Shown one piece after another: positions 1-8,653 of a DNA stretch of 64,000 bases (its first letter is position 1; each line of letters begins with the position of its first letter). Position numbers and translations under genes: made by a program. The stretch comes from Clostridiales bacterium. GTDB lineage: Bacteria; Bacillota; Clostridia; Acetivibrionales; RGIG10202. The notes beneath the pieces are model-generated. The model ran no database searches and was not told where the DNA came from. It saw only the letters and a program-made list of their open reading frames with translations. Location: contig JAGCXC010000013.1 of NCBI GenBank assembly GCA_017961515.1, forward strand, positions 33,483 to 97,482, in the 5' to 3' direction.

Positions 1-1
1 G

Positions 2-457
2 TTAAAATATGGAGCAGATCCTAATGTGGTAGATGATTGCGGGCAAACGGCATTGCATGTGGCTAGTGCAAAGGGATATAGAAATATTGTAACACAATTG
101 CTTATAGGTGGAGCAGAAGTTAACAAAAAAGATATATTTGATAGAGCTCCAATTGATATTGCGCAAAAAAAAGGAATGTATAATATAGCTAAAGATCTAA
201 TTGACAATGGATGTGAGGTTACCATACAGATCGTAAACTGGGTATTGAAAAGTAAGAATTCGGATCTAATAAAAGCACTAGCAAAAAGAAAAGATATGTA
301 TAGATATGTTGTAAGAAGATTAATTGCTGATAATAATATAGAATTATTACATGAAGTTAAGCAAGAACGAAGAAAAAATGATAATTTCAAAGTGTGTGAA
401 CAAGAAGTTGTAAAAGTTTCAGATATTAATAAATTAGGAATGGGAAGGGTTTTGTGA
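2..457 (+). CDS. Ankyrin repeat protein, C-terminal part (5' end outside window)
   Basis: The open frame runs in from the left edge. Before the first possible internal start (GTG at 26) it already reads LKYGADPNV, the end of an ankyrin repeat, so this is the tail of a larger gene. Two to three ankyrin units follow (GQTALHVASAKGYRNIV, then DRAPIDIAQKKGMYNIA), then about 70 residues without repeats. Ankyrin repeats mediate protein-protein binding; the partner is unknown. The gene ends 5 bases before mtaB, but an accessory gene here is probably only adjacent, not functionally coupled. It is one of at least seven ankyrin genes in the window. The ankyrin assignment is firm; function is unknown. 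Confidence 0.8.
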   Translation, partial: LKYGADPNVVDDCGQTALHVASAKGYRNIVTQLLIGGAEVNKKDIFDRAPIDIAQKKGMYNIAKDLIDNGCEVTIQIVNWVLKSKNSDLIKALAKRKDMYRYVVRRLIADNNIELLHEVKQERRKNDNFKVCEQEVVKVSDINKLGMGRVL

Positions 458-462
458 GGTAA

Positions 463-1797
463 ATGAAAAAAAGTGTAGCAACATATACTCTAGGATGTAG
501 AGTTAATCAATATGAAACAGATGCAATTTTGGATTTATTTAAGGAAGGAGGATATATAATAAAAAATTTTGATGAGTATGCAGATGTATATGTGATAAAT
601 ACGTGTACAGTTACAAGCCTAAGTGATAGGAAATCACGTCAAATTATAAGACGTGCGAAAAAAAATAATAAAAATTCAGTAGTTGTTGCTGTTGGCTGTT
701 ATGCACAAGCAAAGCCTGATGAAGTGTCCAAAATTGATGGTGTGGATATAGTGGTTGGCAATAACGAGAAGAGTAGAATTGTGGAGCATGTTGAAAATTA
801 TATGAAAGACAAAGAAAAGAAGAGTTTTGTTTGTGATATAATGAGGGTAAAAGAGTATGATAATTTAAAATTAAGTAGCACAGGAGATAGAACAAGAGCA
901 TTTGTTAAAATACAAGATGGATGTAATAATTTTTGTAGCTATTGTATTATACCATACGTTAGAGGGCCAGTAAGAAGTAAAGATCCTAAGCTTCTTATAA
1001 AGGAGATAGAGGATTTAGCAATGGCGGGGTACAAAGAAGTAGTGCTAACAGGTATCCATGCAGCGTCATATGGAAAAGATTTAGGTAATATAGATTTGGT
1101 GGATTTAGTTTATGAGGTATACAAAATAGAAGGGATAGAAAGAATAAGATTTGGATCGCTTGAACCCAAGATAATAGATGAAAGATTTATAAAAATGTTT
1201 CATGATTTATCTTCTAAGGTGTGTAATCATTTGCATATTTCTTTACAGAGTGGATGTGATGAAACACTAAAGAGGATGAATAGAAAGTATAAAGCATTGG
1301 AGTACAAAACATCAGTAGAATTATTAAGAGATAACGTGCCGGGTATATTAATATCGACTGATGTGATTGTAGGTTTTCCACAAGAGACAGATGAGGAGTT
1401 TAGAGAAACTTATGAGTTTTTGAAAGAGATTAATTTTTATAAGATACATGTATTTAAGTACTCTAAAAGAGATGGAACTAGCGCTTCTAAAATGTCAGGT
1501 CAGGTATTGGATAGTGTCAAAGAAAAAAGAAGTGAAGACTTGATAAGATTGTCTAATAGTGGTACAATAAAATATAATAGGGAGTGTGTTGGAACAAGAG
1601 TAGATGTTTTAGTGGAAAAGATGCGAGCTGATGGGTATTATGAAGGTTTGACAAGTAACTATATACGTATATTAATTGAAAGTGATGTTAAGTTGCTAAG
1701 AGGTGAGATATACAATGTTCATTTGAAAAAGTTAGATAATGATGGTATAATTGGCTGTATAACAAAATCGGGGGAGGAAGTTCTGTATGGAAAATAA
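463..1797 (+). CDS. mtaB: tRNA t6A37 methylthiotransferase MtaB
   Basis: Radical-SAM enzyme that adds a methylthio group to N6-threonylcarbamoyladenosine at tRNA position 37 (ms2t6A). Visible: N-terminal UPF0004 domain with three conserved cysteines (TLGCRVNQYETDA, NTCTVTSLSDRKSRQ, GCYAQ), the radical-SAM CxxxCxxC motif in GCNNFCSYCIIPYVRG, the ISLQSGCDETLKRMNR segment and a C-terminal TRAM-like region. At 444 residues it is the normal length. Overall pattern fits MtaB (YqeV) rather than MiaB or RimO. The ATG follows GAGGT closely. Its 3' end overlaps ireB by 11 bases, indicating co-transcription with ireB and ruvX. Confidence 0.93.
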   Translation: MKKSVATYTLGCRVNQYETDAILDLFKEGGYIIKNFDEYADVYVINTCTVTSLSDRKSRQIIRRAKKNNKNSVVVAVGCYAQAKPDEVSKIDGVDIVVGNNEKSRIVEHVENYMKDKEKKSFVCDIMRVKEYDNLKLSSTGDRTRAFVKIQDGCNNFCSYCIIPYVRGPVRSKDPKLLIKEIEDLAMAGYKEVVLTGIHAASYGKDLGNIDLVDLVYEVYKIEGIERIRFGSLEPKIIDERFIKMFHDLSSKVCNHLHISLQSGCDETLKRMNRKYKALEYKTSVELLRDNVPGILISTDVIVGFPQETDEEFRETYEFLKEINFYKIHVFKYSKRDGTSASKMSGQVLDSVKEKRSEDLIRLSNSGTIKYNRECVGTRVDVLVEKMRADGYYEGLTSNYIRILIESDVKLLRGEIYNVHLKKLDNDGIIGCITKSGEEVLYGK

Positions 1798-2044
1798 CAA
1801 TACAATGATGTTTAGTGTTGATAATGAGAAAGAACAGAAGGTGGAGAGTGTTCTCTTGCCGGTGTACAGTGCACTAAAGGAGAAGGGATACAATCCCATA
1901 AACCAGATAGTTGGTTACCTAATATCAGGGGATCCAGCTTATGTCACTAATTATAAAAATGCTAGAAATTTGATAAGTAAATTGGAAAGGGAAGAGATAT
2001 TAGAGGATGTGCTAGGGTTTTACATAAAGAATAATTCTCTTTAG
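1787..2044 (+). CDS. ireB: IreB family regulatory phosphoprotein (UPF0297)
   Basis: Small 85-residue protein of the UPF0297/DUF965 family (IreB, YrzL). In enterococci IreB is phosphorylated by the PASTA kinase IreK and affects cephalosporin resistance. The family signature is clear: LPVYSALKEKGYNPINQIVGYLISGDPAYVT and the C-terminal LEREEILEDVLGFYIKN. It begins inside the last codons of mtaB and ends 12 bases before ruvX. Gene order ireB-ruvX-DUF1292 is conserved across Clostridia and supports the call. No canonical PASTA kinase gene is present in this window. Confidence 0.93.
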   Translation: MENNNTMMFSVDNEKEQKVESVLLPVYSALKEKGYNPINQIVGYLISGDPAYVTNYKNARNLISKLEREEILEDVLGFYIKNNSL

Positions 2045-2056
2045 TTAGAAACGAAT

Positions 2057-2488
2057 ATGAGGATATTGGGAATAGATTTTGGAGAAGCAAGAATTGGAGT
2101 GGCTGTTAGTGATCCGTTTGGATGGACAGCGCAGGGGATAAAGACAATACATTGGAAGAATGACATAAATTGTCCGATAGAAGAGATAATAGAAATAATA
2201 AATGAATATAGTATAGAGAAAGTAGTTGTAGGTATGCCTAAAAATTTTAATAATACATTGGGAGAGAGAGCACGTCGTACCTATGAGTTTATTTCTGTTT
2301 TAAAGGATAGTATAAATCCTGATATTGATGTAGAAGAGTGGGATGAAAGATGTTCTACGATATGCGCCATGAATACACTAAATGATATGTGTGTGCCAGG
2401 GCGAAAGAAGCGAGGGCTAATAGATAAGGTGGCAGCAGTGCATATTTTGCAAAATTATTTAGACTATATTTCGAATAATAAGGTATAA
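2057..2488 (+). CDS. ruvX: Putative pre-16S rRNA nuclease / Holliday junction resolvase RuvX (YqgF)
   Basis: RNase H-fold protein of the YqgF/RuvX family. Members process the 5' end of 16S rRNA and are also annotated as Holliday junction resolvases. Diagnostic motifs: N-terminal ILGIDFGEARIGVAVSD with the first catalytic Asp, VVVGMPKNFN in the middle, EEWDERCST and the C-terminal KVAAVHILQNYLD containing the last acidic-helix region. Length 143 is typical. The SD is weak, consistent with translation coupled to ireB 12 bases upstream. Confidence 0.93.
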   Translation: MRILGIDFGEARIGVAVSDPFGWTAQGIKTIHWKNDINCPIEEIIEIINEYSIEKVVVGMPKNFNNTLGERARRTYEFISVLKDSINPDIDVEEWDERCSTICAMNTLNDMCVPGRKKRGLIDKVAAVHILQNYLDYISNNKV

Positions 2489-2662
2489 TTTTTATTTAAT
2501 AGTAGACGATTATAGTTAAGCAAGAGTTATTAGTGTGGTGTAAAAAATTCTGTAAAACTGGCCGCGAACTTATGGCTTGTGGGATATTTAGCTATGAATT
2601 AGTTAGTGGTTTCAATAGTCAGAATAAAAATAAAAAAACATATATATTAGGAGGTATAGAAT

Positions 2663-2956
2663 ATGAGTGAAGAGAGAGATGATATTCTCGTATTGATTGA
2701 TGAAAAAGGAGAAGAAGTAGAATTTGAGTATCTAGACACAATTGAAATGGACAATAATGAATATGCAGTTTTATTGCCAGTTGATGATGAAGATGAAGAC
2801 GAAGAAGCAGAGACAGAAGAAGTTGTTATTTTAAAGCTAGATAAAGATGATAACGGGGAAGATTCTTTTGTCAGTGTTGATGATGAGGCTGAACTTCAAA
2901 AAGTGTTTGCTGTATTCAAAAAGAAAGTTCAAGAGCAGTACAATTTTGAGGATTAA
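2663..2956 (+). CDS. DUF1292 domain protein (YrzB family)
   Basis: A 97-residue acidic protein of the DUF1292 (YrzB) family, found next to ruvX in most Clostridia. It shows the family pattern: ILVLIDEKGEEVEFEYLDTIEMDNNEYAVLLP, then a run of Asp/Glu and a second strand block VVILKLDKDDNGEDSFVSVDDEAELQKVFAVFKKK. An excellent SD (AGGAGG) lies just upstream of the ATG. It is 174 bases from ruvX, so it may have its own promoter. Biochemical function of the family is unknown to me. Confidence 0.9.
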   Translation: MSEERDDILVLIDEKGEEVEFEYLDTIEMDNNEYAVLLPVDDEDEDEEAETEEVVILKLDKDDNGEDSFVSVDDEAELQKVFAVFKKKVQEQYNFED

Positions 2957-3273
2957 TTTAAGTCTTAAAAATTTTTTCTAAAGATTAAAAGTATCTAAAA
3001 ATTTAGTTTAAAAGATTTATAATTGCATGGTCCCCCGGTTGGTGTGAAAGCTTATTTGAGACATCGGGGGATATAGTGCACGAGTCTCTTAATATATGTG
3101 AAAATATTATTTGGCAACAAAAACCAGTGATATTAGTATCATACAATCAAAAACAATTCCGAAACATTCTAAACAAGGGCATAAATGATTAACATCAGAA
3201 TAAGGATTTTTAACTGTCAGGTGGCGTTTATATATATTGACTTAATACAACAGTGATTAAGGAGATGATAGAT
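2957..3273 (+). other. Intergenic region upstream of lon with hairpin and candidate promoter
   Basis: About 317 bases without a gene. It holds a 7-bp GC-rich stem (TCCCCCG at 3029-3035 pairing with CGGGGGA near 3064-3070), unusual in such AT-rich sequence and not followed by a T run. It also holds a candidate sigma-A promoter TTGGCA-N17-TAGTAT at 3111-3139. I see no CIRCE or CtsR-type operator and no tRNA. The stem could belong to a small RNA or to the lon leader if transcription starts farther upstream. Confidence 0.4.
3111..3139 (+). promoter_or_regulatory. Candidate sigma-A promoter for lon
   Basis: TTGGCA at 3111-3116 and TAGTAT at 3134-3139 are separated by 17 bases. Each deviates from consensus by one or two bases. 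It would give a leader of about 125 bases before the lon ATG. Inferred from sequence only. Confidence 0.35.
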
Positions 3274-5688
3274 ATGTCGGAGATGAAAAAATGTTTTAAG
3301 AAACATTTACTACCATTGCTCCCCTTAAGAGGGCTAACAGTTTTTCCTAATATGATTTTACACTTCGATGTTGGCAGAAAAAAATCTGTACAGGCATTAG
3401 AAGAGGCAGTTATAAATGATCAATTAATTTTCCTTGTAACACAAAAAGATGCAAAGAATGAAGATCCTGGACCTGAGGATATATATAAAATAGGAACCAT
3501 ATCAAAAGTAAAACAATTATTGAAATTGCCCGGAGATACAATAAGAGTATTAGTTGAAGGAGTGTGTCGTGCACATATATCGAAGATCAAACAATATGAA
3601 CCGTTTTTTATGGCAGAGTTAGTGGAGAGAAAAGTATATGATGAGATGTCATTTGAAACTGAAGCTTTAAGACGCAAATTAATTAGTGTATTTGAGGAAT
3701 ACGCAAAATTTAACAGTAAAATATCGCAAGATGTTTTGTTGTCAATATTGTTAATAGAAGATAATAGCGAGCTAACAGATGTTATATCAGCGAATTTATT
3801 ACTTAATATAGATGAAAAACAAAAGATATTAGAGGAATTTGTTATAAAAGATAGAATGGAGCTTTTAATAGAAATTATACTAAAAGAGATTGAAATAATG
3901 GATATAGAAAAAGATATATCTATAAAAGTAAAAAAACAGATGGAAAAAACACAGAAAGAATATTATTTGCGCGAGCAGATGAAGGCGATTCAAAAGGAAT
4001 TAGGAGATAAAGATGGAATTTTAGGAGAAGTGGCAGAGTACCAAGAAAAAATGAAAGAAAGAAATCTTCCTGAAGAGGTTACAAAGAAAGTCAACAAGGA
4101 GTTAGATAGATTGACTAAGATGTTACCTGGTTCAGCTGAAGGAACTGTGATAAGAAGTTATCTAGATTGGGTGTTAGATGTTCCGTGGGATGTTGAAACA
4201 AAGGAGATTGTTGATATAAAAAGAGCAGAGAATATATTAAATGAAGATCATTATGGATTGGAAAAAGTAAAGGAGAGAGTGCTTGAGTATTTAGCTGTTA
4301 GAGAGTTAAAAAAAGATTTAAAAGGTCCTATATTGTGTTTAGTTGGACCACCTGGAGTAGGTAAAACATCAATAGCCAAATCAATAGCTAAGGCACTTAA
4401 TAAAAAATATGTTCGGATAGCATTAGGCGGGGTTAAGGATGAGGCAGAGATACGAGGACACAGACGTACTTACGTTGGTGCTATGCCAGGAAGAATTGTA
4501 ACAGCAATAAAACAGGCCGGATCGATGAATCCTCTTGTGTTGTTAGATGAGATAGATAAAATGAGTAGTGATTATAGAGGATCACCTTCTTGGGCAATGC
4601 TTGAAGTGCTGGATGGAGAACAAAATAACACATTCAGAGATCACTTTATGGAACTAGACATAGATTTATCTAAAGTTATGTTTGTTACAACAGCTAATTC
4701 ATTAGAGACAGTGGACAAGCCGTTATTAGATAGAATGGAAGTTGTTGAATTGTCTAGCTATGTTGAGGAAGAGAAAATAGAAATTGCACAAAGATATTTG
4801 TTCCCAAAGCAAATATTGGCAAATGGTTTGGAAAAGTATACAATAAAGTATGATAAGGATGTTATAAGAGATATAATAACTTATTATACAAAAGAAGCTG
4901 GAGTTAGAAACCTAGAGAGAAGTATTGCAAGAATATGCAGAAAGATTGCTAAAAAGATAATAGAGACAAATCAGAAAACAATAACAATATCAACAACTAA
5001 TTTGGAAAAATTCTTAGGAAAGAAAATTTATAGAAGCGATAAAATAGATTTGAAAAATCGAGTTGGAGTGGTTAGAGGATTAGCGTGGACACCAGTTGGT
5101 GGTGATACATTAGAAGTAGAAGTAAACATAATGCCTGGAAAAGGTAATGTTGAATTAACAGGGAAATTAGGGGATGTGATGAAGGAGTCAGCAAAGGCGG
5201 CGATTAGTTGCATAAGATCACGAATAGATGAATTTGATATAGATAAGGATTTCTACAGTAAATATGACATACACATACATGTGCCAGAGGGAGCTATACC
5301 AAAAGATGGGCCATCAGCAGGAGTTACAATAGCAACATCAGTTTTGTCGGCTCTTATGAATGTTCCAGTAAAAAGAACAGTTGCAATGACAGGAGAAATA
5401 ACACTAAGAGGAAGAGTATTGCCGATAGGTGGATTGAAGGAAAAGGTTATAGCAGCGTATAAAGCAGGTATAACAGAAGTTATAATTCCTTTAGATAATA
5501 AAAAAGATATAGATGATATACCGGAGAATATAAGGAAAAAGATACGATTTATTATGGCAGATAATATAGATACAGTATTTAAACATGCATTAGTTAGAAT
5601 AAATTATAGAAATAGTTTAGATATAAAAAATAGTATAATGGGATCAGAAACTATTACAATTAAGCCAGAGGAGACAGTATTAGTTTAG
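3274..5688 (+). CDS. lon: ATP-dependent Lon protease (LonA)
   Basis: Cytosolic AAA+ serine protease that degrades misfolded and regulatory proteins. Domains in order: N-terminal LAN substrate-binding domain (about 15-200), coiled-coil linker, AAA+ module with Walker A GPPGVGKT at 358-365 and Walker B LVLLDEIDK, and a C-terminal protease with catalytic Ser681 in KDGPSAG and Lys724 in GGLKEKV. The 43-residue Ser-Lys spacing is that of Lon. I chose ATG 3274 because AAGGAG at 3259-3264 is 9 bases upstream; an in-frame GTG at 3253 lies before that SD and would add 7 residues. Length 804 is normal for LonA. It is monocistronic and ends at a strong bidirectional hairpin. Confidence 0.96.
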   Translation: MSEMKKCFKKHLLPLLPLRGLTVFPNMILHFDVGRKKSVQALEEAVINDQLIFLVTQKDAKNEDPGPEDIYKIGTISKVKQLLKLPGDTIRVLVEGVCRAHISKIKQYEPFFMAELVERKVYDEMSFETEALRRKLISVFEEYAKFNSKISQDVLLSILLIEDNSELTDVISANLLLNIDEKQKILEEFVIKDRMELLIEIILKEIEIMDIEKDISIKVKKQMEKTQKEYYLREQMKAIQKELGDKDGILGEVAEYQEKMKERNLPEEVTKKVNKELDRLTKMLPGSAEGTVIRSYLDWVLDVPWDVETKEIVDIKRAENILNEDHYGLEKVKERVLEYLAVRELKKDLKGPILCLVGPPGVGKTSIAKSIAKALNKKYVRIALGGVKDEAEIRGHRRTYVGAMPGRIVTAIKQAGSMNPLVLLDEIDKMSSDYRGSPSWAMLEVLDGEQNNTFRDHFMELDIDLSKVMFVTTANSLETVDKPLLDRMEVVELSSYVEEEKIEIAQRYLFPKQILANGLEKYTIKYDKDVIRDIITYYTKEAGVRNLERSIARICRKIAKKIIETNQKTITISTTNLEKFLGKKIYRSDKIDLKNRVGVVRGLAWTPVGGDTLEVEVNIMPGKGNVELTGKLGDVMKESAKAAISCIRSRIDEFDIDKDFYSKYDIHIHVPEGAIPKDGPSAGVTIATSVLSALMNVPVKRTVAMTGEITLRGRVLPIGGLKEKVIAAYKAGITEVIIPLDNKKDIDDIPENIRKKIRFIMADNIDTVFKHALVRINYRNSLDIKNSIMGSETITIKPEETVLV

Positions 5689-5690
5689 GA

Positions 5691-5730
5691 TTTTAGTCAA
5701 AGACTCTTCAAAAAGAGCCTTTGACTAAAA
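5691..5730. terminator. Bidirectional rho-independent terminator
   Basis: An 18-base arm (TTTTAGTCAAAGACTCTT) pairs with its near-perfect complement across a 4-base loop, with one mismatch. A-rich and T-rich flanks serve both directions. It sits between lon (plus) and the convergent SSB-like gene (minus). Confidence 0.85.
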
Positions 5731-6360
5731 TTATTTTTCAACTACTTCCATCTTAGATATAGATACTTCATAAGCAGTTTTAGAGAGAACGTTTCCGTCG
5801 GAGTTCTTTTTTTGATAATTTCTAGATTGGATTCGTCCCCATAATTTTATTCGATTTCCAACTTGTAGTTTTTCGCAGTATCTGGCATTCCTACCCCATG
5901 CTATGCATGGTATGTAGTCAGATCTGTTGTATTGTCTATTTACTGCAAGTATTAAATCACTAATTTCTCTACCAAAAGGTGTAACCCTATATATTGGAGG
6001 TTTGCATAAAAAACCATCTAAAAATATTTGATTTGGATTATAATGTTTTGTCCCTTCATCCAAGATTTCAACTTCTCTTGCGAAAACAGTAAGAATAAGT
6101 CTGTTATTCTCGCCATCTTGATTATTATAAGATCTAAATTGACCGATTATTTTTAAATTTGTACCAACTTCCAGGTTATTTATTGGAATTAGTCTTTCAG
6201 ATATTGTAACAGGGATAGTATCAGAACTATCGCTCAACCGGTTTATGTTTAGCATAAATTTATAAAATTTTTCTCCATAGAATTCATGATTAGGTTCTAG
6301 AGGTGAGGCAATTTTTCCTAAAACAGTTACAGTGTTATTAGCGACTGTACTTTCGTTCAT
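5731..6360 (-). CDS. Single-stranded DNA-binding-like protein with two OB folds
   Basis: A 209-residue protein built from two OB-fold-like halves. The first has NNTVTVLGKIASPLE and the second VTPFGREISDLILAVNRQYNR followed by YIPCIAWGRNARYCEKLQVGNRIKLWGRIQSR, which matches the SSB/PriB core (a G-R-x-G-x-x-W-like strand pattern). Many Clostridia carry such an additional SSB-like protein near lon. A role in ssDNA binding is inferred from the fold; it lacks the acidic DDDIPF tail of the replicative SSB, so it is probably not the main SSB. AAAGGAG precedes the ATG. Confidence 0.75.
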   Translation of the reverse strand: MNESTVANNTVTVLGKIASPLEPNHEFYGEKFYKFMLNINRLSDSSDTIPVTISERLIPINNLEVGTNLKIIGQFRSYNNQDGENNRLILTVFAREVEILDEGTKHYNPNQIFLDGFLCKPPIYRVTPFGREISDLILAVNRQYNRSDYIPCIAWGRNARYCEKLQVGNRIKLWGRIQSRNYQKKNSDGNVLSKTAYEVSISKMEVVEK

Positions 6361-6468
6361 ATTTAGTTTCTCCTTTCATGAGATATAATGTTATCTATTT
6401 TTTTAGTTTTCCTATTTGAATGTTTATTCATGCATTATAGAAAATAGAAGTATAATTTGGCAATAGAT

Positions 6469-7083
6469 CTAGAGTATTGAGTTTAGATCTATGCCACTTA
6501 CCATTGCAAGCATAGCAACAGCTAACATGTTGTAAGGATTGATAGAATGGTAAGGTAATTTAAAAACATATTCTTGTGGTTCAAATGTGATGCCATTGTA
6601 AGAGTGAATGGTTTTGGTTAGCGAGCACATAAAACTTGAATCATATAAAAAATCACCAATACTAGAGGTTGAAAGATTGGCGAGATTATTGAAACCATAA
6701 GTGATTATGTGACAATGTTTTAAAGAAAAATAATTGAATACATCGAAGTTATCGGAGTTTATTATAAGGTATGCATTTGGTTTTAAGAGAGATAATATGC
6801 TTTTTAATACAGAAAATGAATTTTGTATAAAGCTTTCTGTAGATCCATCTAATATTAAAATATCAAATTTTATGTTTTCAAACATCAAAGCATGTATGTC
6901 AGACAACGATGTTTTTATGATGAATATTGTATAAGCGTCGTTGCTTACAGATAGGCTTTGTATCCAATTTTTACACCGTGTATCAATAACGTGTATATTC
7001 CATTGTGTAGAATTGAATATAGATTTTATAAAATCGATAGTTGTTATTGAATCTTCTGGTTCAATCATGCAAGCTAAAAGCAT
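6469..7083 (-). CDS. Mur-ligase-like protein lacking the ATP-binding motif (unknown function)
   Basis: I do not recognise a named family with certainty. The 204 residues resemble the central domain of Mur ligases without its P-loop: FDILILDGS in place of the strand before the Asp/His site, LLKPNAYLIINSDN like the MurE VINxDD strand, ITYGFN like TYG, and NPYNMLAVAMLAMVSGIDLNSIL like the YNALAAIAVALALGI helix that ends the domain. The GKTTT loop and catalytic residues are absent, so catalysis is unlikely. It lies 108 bases upstream of the SSB-like gene on the same strand and may be co-transcribed. SD AGAGG supports the ATG at 7083. Confidence 0.5.
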   Translation of the reverse strand: MLLACMIEPEDSITTIDFIKSIFNSTQWNIHVIDTRCKNWIQSLSVSNDAYTIFIIKTSLSDIHALMFENIKFDILILDGSTESFIQNSFSVLKSILSLLKPNAYLIINSDNFDVFNYFSLKHCHIITYGFNNLANLSTSSIGDFLYDSSFMCSLTKTIHSYNGITFEPQEYVFKLPYHSINPYNMLAVAMLAMVSGIDLNSIL

Positions 7084-7189
7084 TGTGACAACCTCTCTTT
7101 AATTTTTATTTACTTTTATGTTGTGTAATTTAAAACTAAAATATACAAAGATCACTATAGACTAATTAATATTAGCCTATAGTAAGTTT

Positions 7190-8311
7190 TCACGTAGATA
7201 AAGATGGATTATTTTGATTTTTTTGCATAGATCGAGCAGGTAAAACAAATGAATCTATAATGGTTGTGTTTGATAGAGCATCGACGTCAAGTTTAAAATT
7301 TTTAATGGCTAGTAATATTGTATCAATAGCATCTTTTTCTTTTACAGAAAGATTGTTGTCTGGATCTAAGTACATTTTTTTCATCGTGTTATAAGCATAA
7401 TTAGTTGATAATTTATGTATAAATGTTTTAGCTTCGTTTATTTTATCCAAAGAAAGATTAAGACTATTTAAACCTTTGTTAACTTCAGTATTGCCAAGGT
7501 GGAATGGAACTCTTTGAATAGAAAATCTACTAATGTCATGATAGTATTTCTTAAGACAAGACACAAGTAAAGGTGCATCTTTTAGTTGTAAAGATATTTT
7601 TATTATGATTTTTAAATTTTCTGGATTTTTGCTTTTAGATAATACTTTTAAATATTTGCGGGATGCACCAAATATGTCTTTATCATAGATTAAAGCTCCT
7701 TTTTTTATAAGATAGTGGGTAAGTTTTAGATTTTTTTCACGTATAGACATATTAAGAGGAGTGAATCCCTTTTTGCTTAGTACATTTATATTAGCACCAA
7801 GCCTTGCCAAACAACGAAGCATGTTGCAATTTTTCATATTTAAAGCAAGAATCATAGGACATACACCTCTATCATCCATAATATTTACATCGGCGCCAAG
7901 ACGGGCTAAAAGCCTAACACCAGATATGTTGTTAAGGTAGGTGGCAAGGTATAACGGGGTTTCACCAAATCTATTTCGTATATCAATTTTTGCACCATGA
8001 TCAATCAAAAATCTACAAAGATTGGTATCATTATAATACAAAGAATAAAACAAAGGAGTATACCCATGAATATTTACAGCGTTTACATTGGCTCCATTTT
8101 CAACTAGACATTTGACTAGTTCAAAGCTTCCGAATGTAGCCATATGAAGTGGTGTTAAGCCGTAGTCATCTTTGACATTAAGATCTTCACCAAGTTCAAT
8201 TGATTTATGTAATAAATCTAGGTTGTTACTTAGAGCAGCATAAAAAGCTAAATTTAAATTTGGATCATTTACAGATAGTTGATTGTTAAACCCTCTTCTT
8301 GTACTATACAT
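7190..8311 (-). CDS. Ankyrin repeat protein
   Basis: A 373-residue protein with about six ankyrin repeats between residues 25 and 230 (for example YGLTPLHMATFGSFELVKCLVENGANVN and FGETPLYLATYLNNISGVRLLARLGADVN). A helical C-terminal region of about 140 residues has no recognisable domain. There is no signal peptide or membrane segment, so it acts in the cytosol or is exported by a specialised system. AGGAGG lies at good spacing before the ATG. It stands alone between housekeeping genes, a typical sign of lineage-specific insertion. Partner and function are unknown. Confidence 0.85.
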   Translation of the reverse strand: MYSTRRGFNNQLSVNDPNLNLAFYAALSNNLDLLHKSIELGEDLNVKDDYGLTPLHMATFGSFELVKCLVENGANVNAVNIHGYTPLFYSLYYNDTNLCRFLIDHGAKIDIRNRFGETPLYLATYLNNISGVRLLARLGADVNIMDDRGVCPMILALNMKNCNMLRCLARLGANINVLSKKGFTPLNMSIREKNLKLTHYLIKKGALIYDKDIFGASRKYLKVLSKSKNPENLKIIIKISLQLKDAPLLVSCLKKYYHDISRFSIQRVPFHLGNTEVNKGLNSLNLSLDKINEAKTFIHKLSTNYAYNTMKKMYLDPDNNLSVKEKDAIDTILLAIKNFKLDVDALSNTTIIDSFVLPARSMQKNQNNPSLST

Positions 8312-8653
8312 AAAAATGACCTCCTAAATTTTGTTTGTGAAGTACTATAATACAATTATATTGTATTTTTTGACATTATGGTATAGATTTTTTTTATCTA
8401 AAATTTAGTGATTCATCTCTTACTTCTATAAGTAATGGATAAATCGCTAGAAAAATATAGTGATAAATTCTAAAGACGGGAAGAGTTTTATGGCAAAAAT
8501 TTGTGATATAGGTAGGGTGGAGAATGCAGCAGAAAAACGATTATAGGGGACTTAAATTTTGGAATCTTTTAGTTTTGCCCCTTGACACATACAAAAAAAA
8601 AGATTAGAATTAGTGTTGTGAGACTTGTAAATTGAATAGCTGATACAAAGGAG
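8312..8653. other. Divergent intergenic region between ankyrin gene and rny
   Basis: 342 bases without a supported gene. It contains an imperfect inverted repeat around 8410-8445 (TTACTT pairing with AAGTAA, extended by GAT/ATC bases), and the strong rny promoter at 8582-8610. Nothing else stands out. Confidence 0.4.
8582..8610 (+). promoter_or_regulatory. Sigma-A promoter of rny
   Basis: Consensus TTGACA at 8582-8587, 17-base A-rich spacer, TAGAAT at 8605-8610. Transcription would start about 30 bases before the rny Shine-Dalgarno site. Confidence 0.8.

Noticed and set aside
3180..3252. T-box-like sequence (CTGTCAGGTGGCG) upstream of lon
   Set aside because: The core AGGGTGGNACCGCG is not matched, no specifier stem is visible and lon is not a T-box target.
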